Source: Runella limosa DSM 17973
GTDB lineage: Bacteria > Bacteroidota > Bacteroidia > Cytophagales > Spirosomataceae
DNA: 64,000 nt
Direction: 5' to 3'
NCBI RefSeq assembly: GCF_000482465.1
Contig: NZ_AXVJ01000042.1
Span: 1-64,000, forward strand
Under the pieces are notes generated by a model that searched no databases, had not been told where the DNA came from, and saw nothing but the letters and a program-made list of their open reading frames with translations. The position numbers and the translations under genes are program-made. This document shows positions 17,929 through 26,543 of the stretch, one piece after another. Numbering within the stretch: position 1 is the stretch's first letter; every line of letters begins with the position of its first letter.

Positions 17929-18852
17929 TTAGTTATCGTATCCAAACTGTTTCAAGCGTTGAATTTTGTTTCGCCAGTCGGGTTCTACTTTTACGTATTG
18001 TTCTAAGAACACCTTTTTACCAAAAAACTGTTCCATATCCTCCCGCGCTTGGGTTCCTATCTTTTTTAACATGGCGCCTTTGTCGCCGATGATGATTCCT
18101 TTTTGACTAGCACGTTCCACCAAAATTACCGCCCGAATCACGATGATTTCCTTTTTCTCCTTAAACTCCTCAATCATTACCTCCGTACTGTAGGGAATTT
18201 CTTTTTTGTAGTTCAAAAACACTTTTTCTCGAATGATTTCCGAGGCAAAAAAGCGTTCTGGCTTGTCGGTAAGCTCATCTTTTGGGAAATACGGTGGGTG
18301 TATCGGCAAATACTCCATGATGGCCGTAAACAGCTTATCAATACCTTCCTGCTGCAAAGCCGATAGCGTCACGATAGCTGCCGTAAATAGCTTTTCTTTC
18401 CAATAGGCTATTTTTTCTTGAACTTGTTCTTCCGTAGCTAAGTCAATCTTATTGATGACTAAAATTAGGGCGCCTTCCGTTCTTGAAAGTTGTTCTAGTA
18501 CTTCACTTTCGTCGTGTTTTTCAAAAATATCAGTGACAAACAAAACGATGTCAGCATCTTCCAACGAGCCTTTCACAAACTCCATCATTGATTCATGAAG
18601 TTTGTATTGGGGTTTTATGATGCCTGGGGTATCCGAATAAACCAACTGAAATTCGGTTTCTTCGTGAACTCCATTCAAAATCCCCATGATACGGTGTCGG
18701 GTTGTTTGCGCTTTTGACGTAATAATAGAAAGCTTTTCTCCGACCAAAACGTTCATTAGCGTCGATTTTCCTACGTTAGGTTTTCCAACAATACTAATAA
18801 ACCCTGCCCGATGGTTGGGATTGTTATACACCTCTTTATCTTCAATAATCAT
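17929..18852 (-). CDS. era: GTPase Era
   Basis: A 307-residue GTPase that binds the 3' end of 16S rRNA in 30S assembly. The N-terminal G domain shows GKPNVGKS (residues 24-31), DTPG and NKID; the C-terminal KH domain carries KGIIIGDKGAMLKKIG. Start at the ATG at 18852 gives a short N-terminal extension before the G domain. A minus-strand TATCTTTG promoter element at 18930-18937 implies a leader of roughly 70 nt that would contain the 15-bp hairpin at 18868-18906. Confidence 0.97.
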   Translation of the reverse strand: MIIEDKEVYNNPNHRAGFISIVGKPNVGKSTLMNVLVGEKLSIITSKAQTTRHRIMGILNGVHEETEFQLVYSDTPGIIKPQYKLHESMMEFVKGSLEDADIVLFVTDIFEKHDESEVLEQLSRTEGALILVINKIDLATEEQVQEKIAYWKEKLFTAAIVTLSALQQEGIDKLFTAIMEYLPIHPPYFPKDELTDKPERFFASEIIREKVFLNYKKEIPYSTEVMIEEFKEKKEIIVIRAVILVERASQKGIIIGDKGAMLKKIGTQAREDMEQFFGKKVFLEQYVKVEPDWRNKIQRLKQFGYDN

Positions 18853-18867
18853 TGTTTTCGTATTAAT

Positions 18868-18906
18868 ACACCTAGCCCCTCTACGTATGCCAGAGGGGCT
18901 AGGTGT
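18868..18906 (-). promoter_or_regulatory. Perfect 15-bp hairpin in the predicted era leader
   Basis: ACACCTAGCCCCTCT (18868-18882) pairs with AGAGGGGCTAGGTGT (18892-18906) around nine bases. It begins 15 bp upstream of the era start codon and lies between the era start and its predicted promoter. It could be an RNA control element, a terminator-attenuator, or a dispersed palindrome. Confidence 0.55.
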
Positions 18907-18929
18907 CGATAAAAAAAATATTTTTTTTG

Positions 18930-18937
18930 CAAAGATA
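18930..18937 (-). promoter_or_regulatory. -7 promoter element for era
   Basis: Minus strand reads TATCTTTG, an exact TAnnTTTG match. It lies back to back with the tRNA promoter. The -33 element is weak. Confidence 0.4.
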
Positions 18938-18938
18938 G

Positions 18939-18968
18939 TTGTTTTTTTGAAAATAGCTCTTACCTTTG
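18939..18968 (+). promoter_or_regulatory. Promoter of the initiator tRNA gene
   Basis: GTTG-like -33 (TTG at 18939-18941), a 19-bp spacer, then TACCTTTG at 18961-18968, an exact TAnnTTTG -7 element. Transcription would start about 7 bp later, just ahead of the tRNA at 18983. Confidence 0.6.
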
Positions 18969-18982
18969 CAGTCCCATTATAT

Positions 18983-19055
<73 letters not shown>

Positions 19056-19061
19056 CAAAAT

Positions 19062-19107
19062 AAAAGTGCAACAAGTTGGTCATCAATCTGTTGCACTTTT
19101 TTGTTTT
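19062..19107 (+). terminator. Terminator of the tRNA-fMet gene
   Basis: AAAAGTGCAACA (19062-19073) pairs with TGTTGCACTTTT (19089-19100), followed by TTGTTTT. A strong 12-bp stem with U-rich tail right after the tRNA. Confidence 0.85.
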
Positions 19108-19132
19108 TCTACGGTGGACGGATTCGGGGACG

Positions 19133-19666
19133 TTATGGCAACGTCTGTGCCCCGTATGTTTTTTCTTCCAGAGTTTTTCGACTACCTCCTACCCTTTTTT
19201 TAATCGTAATCACAAACAAATTATCGTAATCCGACGATTCTATTTTTGTTTTTGTAGGTGTTACGCCAAATCCCCTGACAATTTCTAATACCGTGTCACT
19301 GTGGCCTACAATTACTACATTTTGCTTGCCTATTTTTTCTACAGTTTTTACAATCACTTCGGTCGGATGTGGTTCATACACCTCGTAACTTTTTCCTGTA
19401 ACATCACAAAGTACTTGTGCCGTCTGTCGGTTTCGTTGGTATTTTGTTCCAAAAATTCGGTCAATGTTTTTGTTTTTTAAGCTATCTGCCAATGCCTGCG
19501 CCCGTTGTAAGCCCGCGCTAGACAACGGTGTATCTGCACTTTGATCGAGCCGCTCGGCGTGTCGGACTACGTATATTTTTGAGGTATAGCAAGCCGACAA
19601 ACTCAGCCATAAAACCACGATTAACAAACTATTTATTTTCCCTAACTTATTCACGTTTGTACGCAT
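19133..19666 (-). CDS. Histidine phosphatase (phosphoglycerate mutase-like) lipoprotein
   Basis: About 177 residues. The histidine-phosphatase catalytic motif is R35-H36-A-E in YVVRHAERLD, with the second catalytic His in VIVGHSDT. I start at the ATG at 19666, which gives a lipoprotein signal peptide with lipobox LSAC (C26); the ATG at 19765 would overlap the upstream TPR gene and bury the signal. The enzyme is therefore probably periplasmic, anchored to a membrane. Substrate is unknown; the compact domain resembles SixA/general phosphatases. It follows the TPR gene by 22 bp and is likely cotranscribed with it. Confidence 0.82.
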   Translation of the reverse strand: MRTNVNKLGKINSLLIVVLWLSLSACYTSKIYVVRHAERLDQSADTPLSSAGLQRAQALADSLKNKNIDRIFGTKYQRNRQTAQVLCDVTGKSYEVYEPHPTEVIVKTVEKIGKQNVVIVGHSDTVLEIVRGFGVTPTKTKIESSDYDNLFVITIKKRVGGSRKTLEEKTYGAQTLP

Positions 19667-19688
19667 TATTGTGGATAACTGTTGATTA

Positions 19689-21527
19689 TTAAAGGTTGTC
19701 CCCCCGCAATTGTCTAAATCGTTTTCGTGCATTAGCCGCGTAAATACTCGCTGGATACTTTTCAAGCAATTTTTGATACAATTCCATTGATTTGTCTTTG
19801 TCCTTGAGTCGATTTTGGTACAAATCGGCCATCATGTAAAGTGCATCATCGCCAAGAATGTCCATTGCATACTTATCCACAATTACTTGTAAGTTTTCCA
19901 CTGCTTTTACATTATCCCCCATTTTGGCGTAGGTTTTTGCTTTAAGCCACAAAATTTCATCGGCGAGTGTATGGTCTTTGTATTTTTTCAACATCTCGTC
20001 TAAGCGCCCTAGCGCAAGCTCTGGTTGATTCTGATACAAAAGCAGGTCAATCGACGCATATTCCTTCATCGCGTCTTCTGACGTATCTAAACCCGTATTA
20101 TCTTGAATTAATAGACTCAATGAGCCAGCGTCGTTGGCAATCTCTCGCGATGTAGCCATTTTCAGGATGTCCAGCAAGGCTTTCGATAATTCAAAATCAC
20201 CCGTATAATAAAATTGTCGTGCATTTCTAAGTTTGGCCTCATACCCTAGTGGGGTTTCTTTTTGTGACTTTTCCACTTGCGAGTACAGCAATGTGGATTC
20301 CCAAGGTTCATTTTTCAACAAATAAATATCACCCAAGTCTAATTTACATTTGTCGATAAAATCACTTTCAGCACGTCCAATTTTAACGGCGTCTTGAAGT
20401 ACCACAATGGCCGAGTCTTTGTCATCCATGTAAAACGCGTAAAGATTGGCCATGCTGCGCATTGCTTCCAAGGTGCGGTTGTTTTGTCCCAACTCCGATA
20501 ATAATTTTCGATAATCATCAATCAGTTTACGCACACTTGGTTTTTCAATCGGAAACGTATTCTTCACTTGTTCTTCTCTGGCCACAATCACCATACGGCG
20601 TGCATAGGGATACAACTGCCCCTGTGGGTATTCTTTGATCAGATAATCGAATGATTGAATTGCTGCGTTGTAATCTTTGTTTTGCAACGCCAAGTTTCCT
20701 AGGTCAAAAACTTTTGTTCCGTTGTATTTGAGTCTTCTATCTAGCGCTCTTTCTTGGATGAATGCTTTTCCGAATTGTTTTTTCTGGGAAAAAAACCAAA
20801 TCAGCATTTCAGCATAGAAAGTTTCATTGGGATGCCGCTGGATTTTTTCATACAATACCTTCTCAAATTTCGCTTGGTCTTTTTCTTCTTTGAGAAAATC
20901 CTGCAAATAGTTTTGAATCACTTCTTTGTTTTGAATGGCCAGCCCAAGACTCAGCAATTCTTCAATCATTTGTTCGGTCTTTCCCGTTTGGGCATACAAT
21001 GACGCCAGCTCCATTTTGAAAATAGTTTCGTTGCCCGCCGCAGCACGGCCCTTCAGTAGAGCCCCTATCGCCGCTTCTGTGTTGTCTATTTCCCGAAACT
21101 CATCAGAGAGTTCTTTATACGCATTGATGTCCTTAGAAGGCACTTGTGCTAGGCTTTCGTCATATTTCTGCATTGCTTGGGGCATCTGTCCCGTTTGTTC
21201 GAGCATTCTTCCCCAATAGAGCGTATATAAATAGCCAAACCGAGCGTCCGATTTTTGCTGGCGTTTGAAAAACTTTTCAGCTTCTTCAAAATCCTTCAAT
21301 TTAATAGAACAGCTGACATACCTTCTCAGATAAATCTTGTTGAAGTCTTTGCGTAATATTTTTTGATAAAGCGCCACGACTTTATCACACTCTCCTTTTT
21401 GAAAATAGGCATCCGCTAAGTCAGCATCGCTTTGGGCATAAGCCACACTGGTCATTAACAACAAGCCTAGCCCCACGAGTAGTATCCACACCCGATTTGG
21501 GGTTATACACACTTTTTCTTTTCCCAT
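19689..21527 (-). CDS. Exported tetratricopeptide-repeat protein
   Basis: A 612-residue protein with a signal peptide (basic start, LLVGLGLLLMTSVAYA, cleavage near residue 31) followed by TPR-like helical repeats over almost its whole length, including DADLADAYFQKGECDKVVALYQ near the mature N-terminus and a final repeat DKSMELYQKLLEKYPASIYAANARKR. TPR scaffolds mediate protein-protein contacts, and periplasmic versions are abundant in Bacteroidota. It starts at the left edge of the DnaA-box-rich region, and two DnaA-like boxes (21482-21490, 21513-21521) lie inside its 5' end. Confidence 0.8.
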   Translation of the reverse strand: MGKEKVCITPNRVWILLVGLGLLLMTSVAYAQSDADLADAYFQKGECDKVVALYQKILRKDFNKIYLRRYVSCSIKLKDFEEAEKFFKRQQKSDARFGYLYTLYWGRMLEQTGQMPQAMQKYDESLAQVPSKDINAYKELSDEFREIDNTEAAIGALLKGRAAAGNETIFKMELASLYAQTGKTEQMIEELLSLGLAIQNKEVIQNYLQDFLKEEKDQAKFEKVLYEKIQRHPNETFYAEMLIWFFSQKKQFGKAFIQERALDRRLKYNGTKVFDLGNLALQNKDYNAAIQSFDYLIKEYPQGQLYPYARRMVIVAREEQVKNTFPIEKPSVRKLIDDYRKLLSELGQNNRTLEAMRSMANLYAFYMDDKDSAIVVLQDAVKIGRAESDFIDKCKLDLGDIYLLKNEPWESTLLYSQVEKSQKETPLGYEAKLRNARQFYYTGDFELSKALLDILKMATSREIANDAGSLSLLIQDNTGLDTSEDAMKEYASIDLLLYQNQPELALGRLDEMLKKYKDHTLADEILWLKAKTYAKMGDNVKAVENLQVIVDKYAMDILGDDALYMMADLYQNRLKDKDKSMELYQKLLEKYPASIYAANARKRFRQLRGDNL

Positions 21528-22101
21528 TATAAAAACAATAAATATTAATTTTTAAAACTATTAAAGTTAATTAAGGCCGGGGATAAGTGGAAAACAAAAC
21601 TATTCACAAGTTTTCCACTTTATTCTAAAACGCTATTGTGAATAAAATATAAGGTTATCCACTTGTTTTTATTTTTTTCCACAACTGAAATTACTGTTTT
21701 TCAAGCAAATAAACAATTGTTCACATTTTGTCGTGGATTGTGGATAGTCTTATCAACGATGTGGATGATTATTTGTCCACAAAATTCAGTGTGAAAAACA
21801 CCTTGAAATGATGTGCAAAACCTGTGTAGATTCCCACACAGTGGATGTGGACAAATAATTCTCCACAATTCAAAAAGGTTATCGACACCCTTATCCCCGG
21901 GTTATCCACTAAATTGTGTGAATGAAAACAGTTATCCACAATGTTGTTAACATTTTTTCCGCCAAATGTTCTTTTTTGTGAAAATGACGTTTCACAGATT
22001 AAAACCTACCTACGCTTATTTTGAGTATGTACAAAAAATGCGCCTCTTGGCGCATTAGCTTTTCCACACCGTATGTGAATTGTGAATTATTTTGTGGATA
22101 A
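21482..22101. other. oriC: Candidate chromosomal origin of replication (DnaA-box cluster)
   Basis: The gene-free stretch 21528-22086 and its edges carry seven exact TTWTNCACA matches: 21513-21521, 21637-21645 (minus), 21675-21683, 21790-21798 (minus), 21932-21940, 22060-22068 and 22093-22101 (minus). At least twelve one-mismatch boxes lie among them, for example 21655-21663, 21739-21747, 21773-21781, 21846-21854 and 21902-21910. Segment 21530-21575 is very AT-rich and could be the unwinding element. mnmG lies one gene away and a parS-like palindrome 3.7 kb away. Such density is not expected by chance. Caution: the division genes to the right would be transcribed towards the origin. Confidence 0.75.
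22033..22055 (-). terminator. Terminator of the Ig-like lipoprotein gene
   Basis: ATGCGCC (22038-22044) and GGCGCAT (22049-22055) pair around TCTT; on the minus strand the stem is followed by TTTTT, 30 bp past the stop codon at 22087. Confidence 0.8.
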
Positions 22102-23748
22102 GTCTATATCTATGCCACTCAAGACAAAATTTTTCTTGACTTTGATGGTATCAGGATAAAAAAGAATGGGTTCGGCCAATTTTCGGGTTTTAAAATCGCC
22201 TGCATCCCATTTCCCATTCTGATTTTCATCTACGATGATTCGAATATTATATAGGGCTGGCTTTAAGTAACTGAATTGGAATGATGGTTTGGTGGATGTT
22301 TTGACGACCTCAAATTTCTCGTCCAATAACTCTATAATAAAAGGTTGCTTGGCTCCTTTAATTTCTCCTTCTAACATTCCATAGTCTTCTTCATCCATGA
22401 TGGGAAGTTTAAATATCCGTTCTGGAATGGTGTCGTTTTCAACACTAAAAAAAGTGCTTTTGGGAAGGACAACCTTCAACAACTTACGGGCTGAAATTTG
22501 GTGTGTAAGGGTGAGGATGGTTTTATTATTTTCCCATGTATAATCGCTAGAAAGTAGTTGTTCGGTTTTGAGACTATCACTTACCAACTGAATTTGGTTC
22601 AACCTAGCTTCTGCTAAGGGTTTATTGAATGTGAGCTTTAAGGTAAATAATCGAGGTTCGATAGGGTCATTGTCCTGGTGACTGGCTTTCATATCAAACG
22701 GTTCTTTATTGCTATCACTATTTTTCCCTGCGTTGCGGGCTTCTCGAAATTTGATTTTTTGAACGTGTTCAAACATAATTCCTACCGAGTCTCTAATCAT
22801 AATTTTTGCCACTAATGTGTCTTTCCTATTCTTGGTATTGAAGAATTTTAACTCGCTTGGGCCGTTCTGTAGGTAGGGAATAGTGTCGTTTGGATTATCA
22901 AACTTTACCTTATAATCCACAAACCCCTTGTCGTAATTGATAGAATAATAATTGGTTCTTGGGATGGTTCCCTTCACTTTTGCGGGGGTAGTATTGGCAA
23001 AAAACAGCTTGAGGGAAGCGCCTGAGAATTGCGTAGAATCTTTGATTACGAGGCTATCCCTTAAATAAGTGATTCTCTCCGTCTTCAAATTGTAGGTAAA
23101 TGAACGGTTTTTATCATCGAAAGCCACAAGACGATAGAGGTTGGACTGAATATTTTCGATGCTAAACCTACCCGAACTATCCGACCGTGTAAAATACATG
23201 GGCTTCATTTTTTCGATATTGAGCGTATCCGAATGTGGGTATAGTCCAACCAAGACATCAATCATGGGCTTGTTGGTAAGCACGTCTTTCACCTCTCCCC
23301 TAACGAGTGCAGAGTCGATTCCAATGCCTGTACTAAATACAAGTCGTAAATTTTTGGCAGGATTTTTTTCGCTAAAATCTTTGATTGCATCGCCAAATGA
23401 AAACGAATATGTCTTGGCTGAATCCAGTGATTTCTTAAATACAAGACGAACGCTCGTTGGTTTTGCTTTGTACTCATACTCGCCTGGGTCGGGTGTAATC
23501 AATAATTTTTGCTGTAGATTCTCAGCTACGATGTACTCGTCAAATTCAAGTTCAATGATTTTTCCTTTGTAGTTGGTTTGCTTATTTTCAGGAATACTCT
23601 TTATCAACTTTGGCGGAATTGTATCTCGTTTTCCTCCCGTTGGAGAAATGGGTTGGGAGCAACCCAGTAGTAATAAGTAAAAAGCAGCAGTCAGCAGACT
23701 GTAAATGCAAAGTGTATTTACTAACTGTTTTATGTTGAAGGAACTCAT
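22087..23748 (-). CDS. Ig-like domain lipoprotein (SbsA-like Ig / Big_5 type)
   Basis: About 553 residues. Starting at the ATG at 23748 gives a lipoprotein signal with lipobox LLGC (C30), followed by the family block QPISPTGGKRDTIPPKLIKS and a bacterial Ig-like domain (about residues 47-140, LEFDEYIVAENL...). A second carboxypeptidase-regulatory-like segment and a C-terminal domain ending in PDTIKVKKNFVLSGIDIDLS follow. This is a conserved Bacteroidota surface or periplasmic lipoprotein of unknown role. The upstream ATG at 23868 lies in the mnmG terminator region and is not favoured. Confidence 0.82.
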   Translation of the reverse strand: MSSFNIKQLVNTLCIYSLLTAAFYLLLLGCSQPISPTGGKRDTIPPKLIKSIPENKQTNYKGKIIELEFDEYIVAENLQQKLLITPDPGEYEYKAKPTSVRLVFKKSLDSAKTYSFSFGDAIKDFSEKNPAKNLRLVFSTGIGIDSALVRGEVKDVLTNKPMIDVLVGLYPHSDTLNIEKMKPMYFTRSDSSGRFSIENIQSNLYRLVAFDDKNRSFTYNLKTERITYLRDSLVIKDSTQFSGASLKLFFANTTPAKVKGTIPRTNYYSINYDKGFVDYKVKFDNPNDTIPYLQNGPSELKFFNTKNRKDTLVAKIMIRDSVGIMFEHVQKIKFREARNAGKNSDSNKEPFDMKASHQDNDPIEPRLFTLKLTFNKPLAEARLNQIQLVSDSLKTEQLLSSDYTWENNKTILTLTHQISARKLLKVVLPKSTFFSVENDTIPERIFKLPIMDEEDYGMLEGEIKGAKQPFIIELLDEKFEVVKTSTKPSFQFSYLKPALYNIRIIVDENQNGKWDAGDFKTRKLAEPILFYPDTIKVKKNFVLSGIDIDLSTK

Positions 23749-23778
23749 GTGTTGGGCGAAATTTTTAACAAAAATAAA

Positions 23779-23797
23779 AAGGGCTTTTGTTAGCCCT
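23779..23797 (-). terminator. Second hairpin downstream of mnmG
   Basis: AAGGGCT and AGCCCTT pair around six bases, and on the minus strand a TTTTTATTTTTG tail follows. It lies between mnmG and the start of the next gene at 23748. Confidence 0.65.
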
Positions 23798-23845
23798 TGC
23801 AAATTAACATCTTTTAAAATGAGTTTATTGTTTGATGACTTTCTA

Positions 23846-23889
23846 CCAAAAGAAAAGGGAACTTTCAAAGTTCCCCTTTTCTTTTGGTA
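23846..23889 (-). terminator. Long hairpin directly after mnmG
   Basis: An almost perfect inverted repeat built from ACCAAAAGAAAAGGG and its complement around a short AACTTTCAAAGTT core. It starts 14 bp past the mnmG stop. Together with the hairpin at 23779-23797 it forms a double stop. Confidence 0.7.
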
Positions 23890-23902
23890 ATCAATAAAAA
23901 AA

Positions 23903-25765
23903 TTAGCGTCCTATGTGGATTAATAAAACCGAAACATCCGAAGGGCTAACTCCGCTGATTCTGGAGGCTTGCCCCAAGGTGTGCGGTCGAATGGTTTTTA
24001 GCTTATGTCGTCCTTCAAAAGAAAGTGCAGGGACTTTGTCATAATCGAAATTAGGAATGATTTCGAGGTCTTCCAGCTTGTTCATTTTTTCGACCATTAA
24101 TCTTTCCTTCTCAATGTAGCTTTCGTATTTTACTTTTATCATGGCCTGTTCTGCTGACTCTTCGTTAAAACCATTTAAAAATGTGGCGAACGTTTCACTG
24201 AGTATTTTGATGTCTTCGATTTCTACATCAGGCCGTTTTAACAATTGATACAGGGGTTGTTTTTCTCGAATTGGGGACGTACCTATCTCTGCCAAAATCG
24301 GATTTACTTCATTGGGCGTCACTTTTACTTTTTGAAGTTCTTCTAAAATTACGTCTGTATTGGCAATTTTTTCTTGTACACGTACTAAGCGTTCTTCACT
24401 GGCCAATCCTATTTTATACCCTAATGCCGTGAGTCGAATATCGGCATTGTCTTGGCGGAGTAAAGTACGGTACTCTGCCCTAGAAGTAAACATTCGATAA
24501 GGTTCTTCCGTCCCTTTGTTTACGAGGTCATCAATCAATACGCCAATATATGCTTCGGATCTTTTTAAAATAAAAGCATCTAATTCGTGCGCATTTTGGT
24601 GCGCATTGATTCCTGCAATGAGTCCTTGGCAAGCTGCTTCCTCGTACCCTGTCGTTCCGTTGATTTGACCTGCAAAGAATAAATTACCAACCAAGTGAGT
24701 TTCTAGGGTGAGTTTTAGCTGGGTTGGTGGGAAATAATCATACTCAATGGCGTACCCTGGTCGGAACATTTTTGCGTTTTCAAAACCTGGTATAAGTCGA
24801 ATTGCTTTGTATTGAATATCCTCTGGAAGTGATGTTGAAAAACCGTTGATATACATTTCTACGGTTGACCAGCCTTCGGGTTCTACAAAAATTTGGTGGC
24901 TATCTTTGTCCGCAAAACGATTGATTTTGTCTTCTACTGACGGACAATAACGGGGCCCAAGCCCTTTAATTCGCCCCGTGAACATGGGCGATTTATCGAA
25001 GCCAGTTTTTAAAACGTCGTGTACTTTTTCATTGGTATAGGTAATCCAGCAGCTTCTTTGGTGGGTAAGTGGTGGCGTTTCTGTGTAAGAAAACTTGCTT
25101 GGGATTTCATCACCTGGCTGTTCTTCCATCTTTGTATAGTCTAGTGAACGACCGTCTATGCGAGGTGGCGTCCCTGTTTTCATTCGCCCAGCCTCGAATC
25201 CCAATTGGATAAGTTGTTCGGTTATTCCAGTAGCAGCCTTCTCCCCTACCCTACCTCCTCCAAATTGTTTTTCACCAATATGGATTAATCCGTTTAAGAA
25301 TGTGCCGTTGGTTAGCACCACTGACTTGGCGGTAATTTCCACACCGAGTGAAGTTTTTACTCCAACAGCTCTGTTATCTTTTACAATAATTTCTTTCGCT
25401 GTGTCTTGCCAAATATCCACGTTTGTGGTTTGTTCCAATGTCATTCGCCATTCTTCTGCAAAACGCATTCGGTCACTTTGGCACCTAGGCGACCACATTG
25501 CGGGACCTTTTGAGCGATTCAACATTCGGAATTGAATCATTGTTTTATCACTAATGATTCCTGACTGTCCTCCGAGTGCATCAATTTCTCGTACAATTTG
25601 CCCTTTTGCGACGCCGCCCATTGCTGGGTTACACGACATCTGGGCAATCGTGTGCATATTCATTGTGATGAGTAAAACGTGGGAGCCCATGTTTGCCGCC
25701 GCTGCCGCCGCCTCACAACCTGCGTGCCCCGCTCCTACTACAATCACGTCGTATTCTGGAAACAT
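23903..25765 (-). CDS. mnmG: tRNA uridine-5-carboxymethylaminomethyl modification enzyme MnmG (GidA)
   Basis: A 620-residue FAD protein that, with MnmE, makes the (carboxymethyl)aminomethyl group at U34 of several tRNAs. The FAD-binding GAGHAGCEAA is at residues 11-20; family blocks PAMGGVAKGQ, GRVGEKAATGIT and GTTGYEEAACQG are intact, and the C-terminal MnmE-binding domain ends RISGVSPSDVSVLLIHIGR. Length is typical. In many bacteria this gene borders oriC, consistent with the DnaA-box cluster at 21.5-22.1 kb. It is followed by two hairpins. Confidence 0.97.
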   Translation of the reverse strand: MFPEYDVIVVGAGHAGCEAAAAAANMGSHVLLITMNMHTIAQMSCNPAMGGVAKGQIVREIDALGGQSGIISDKTMIQFRMLNRSKGPAMWSPRCQSDRMRFAEEWRMTLEQTTNVDIWQDTAKEIIVKDNRAVGVKTSLGVEITAKSVVLTNGTFLNGLIHIGEKQFGGGRVGEKAATGITEQLIQLGFEAGRMKTGTPPRIDGRSLDYTKMEEQPGDEIPSKFSYTETPPLTHQRSCWITYTNEKVHDVLKTGFDKSPMFTGRIKGLGPRYCPSVEDKINRFADKDSHQIFVEPEGWSTVEMYINGFSTSLPEDIQYKAIRLIPGFENAKMFRPGYAIEYDYFPPTQLKLTLETHLVGNLFFAGQINGTTGYEEAACQGLIAGINAHQNAHELDAFILKRSEAYIGVLIDDLVNKGTEEPYRMFTSRAEYRTLLRQDNADIRLTALGYKIGLASEERLVRVQEKIANTDVILEELQKVKVTPNEVNPILAEIGTSPIREKQPLYQLLKRPDVEIEDIKILSETFATFLNGFNEESAEQAMIKVKYESYIEKERLMVEKMNKLEDLEIIPNFDYDKVPALSFEGRHKLKTIRPHTLGQASRISGVSPSDVSVLLIHIGR

Positions 25766-25822
25766 AAAGTTTTTGTTTAATTAATCAAATGTCGTGAAAA
25801 TGTGCTGTTTTGTGGAAAATTT

Positions 25823-25848
25823 AAAAATGTTTCACATGAAACATTTTT
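25823..25848. other. parS: parS-like palindrome (candidate ParB binding site)
   Basis: The 16-mer TGTTTCACATGAAACA at 25828-25843 differs by one base from the universal parS core TGTTTCACGTGAAACA. It is embedded in a longer perfect palindrome: 12-bp arms AAAAATGTTTCA and TGAAACATTTTT around CA. It lies in the 97-bp gap between mnmG and ybeY, 3.7 kb from the DnaA-box cluster. ParB sites typically cluster close to oriC. No parA or parB gene is in the window. Confidence 0.7.
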
Positions 25849-25862
25849 GTGAAGAACCACAT

Positions 25863-26288
25863 TTATGACTTCGGAAAGGTAGCAATGTATGTATCTTCCT
25901 TTTGTCTCATTACTAATTCATCTTCATCTTCGTGGTCGTCATATCCCACTAAATGAAGAACACCATGAGCAAGTACCCTTAACAATTCTTCTTTAAAAGT
26001 TTTTGATAATTGTTCGGCATTCTCTTTTACCCGGTCGATGCTGATAAAAATATCCCCTTCGACAATCCCTTCTATTTCTTCTGAATTATCAAAAGTGATA
26101 ATATCTGTATAAAAATCATGATTAAGGTATTGCTGATTTACGCTGAGTAAGTATTCGTCAGAACAAAAAATGTAATTTAATTGGTTCAGTTCAAACCCTT
26201 CGGACTCAATGATGTCTTTGAGCCACGTCTTTGTTTTACGCGGATTAGGAATTTTAAAATCCACGTCTTCGTTGAAAAATTGAATCAT
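25863..26288 (-). CDS. ybeY: Endoribonuclease YbeY
   Basis: A 141-residue zinc-dependent endoribonuclease for 16S rRNA 3'-end maturation and ribosome quality control. The metal motif HGVLH gives ligands H108 and H112. The usual third ligand, in GYDH ten residues after the first His, is here D118 within GYDDH, with the His shifted to 119. Related Bacteroidota enzymes also depart from the textbook motif, so this is probably functional. It follows on the minus strand after a 255-bp stretch (26289-26543) without a gene. Confidence 0.93.
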   Translation of the reverse strand: MIQFFNEDVDFKIPNPRKTKTWLKDIIESEGFELNQLNYIFCSDEYLLSVNQQYLNHDFYTDIITFDNSEEIEGIVEGDIFISIDRVKENAEQLSKTFKEELLRVLAHGVLHLVGYDDHEDEDELVMRQKEDTYIATFPKS

Positions 26289-26543
26289 TGGGAGGATTGA
26301 ATATTGGTCGTAGTTCTACTAAAATATGCCCGATAATAAACGGATTTTGCCTGTAAATTACTGAAAACCAGGGTATTTTATTGCTGGAATGGCTGGTTTT
26401 CCTAGACACTTGGACGAAATTGGATGTCTAAAATGGGATGCTAAAACACTAAAAAAGTAGAGTAAAAGTGGTCTTACGTCCTCTAAATTAATGAGTTAGC
26501 TTCTAATAACACAAGGCAAAATTAAGGAAGAATAAGGGAAGTA
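26289..26543. other. Gene-free spacer between ybeY and the radical SAM gene
   Basis: 255 bp, AT-rich, with stop codons in all frames. I see no convincing hairpin, repeat or RNA gene; it should hold the ybeY promoter (minus strand) but no exact TAnnTTTG element stands out. Confidence 0.4.
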
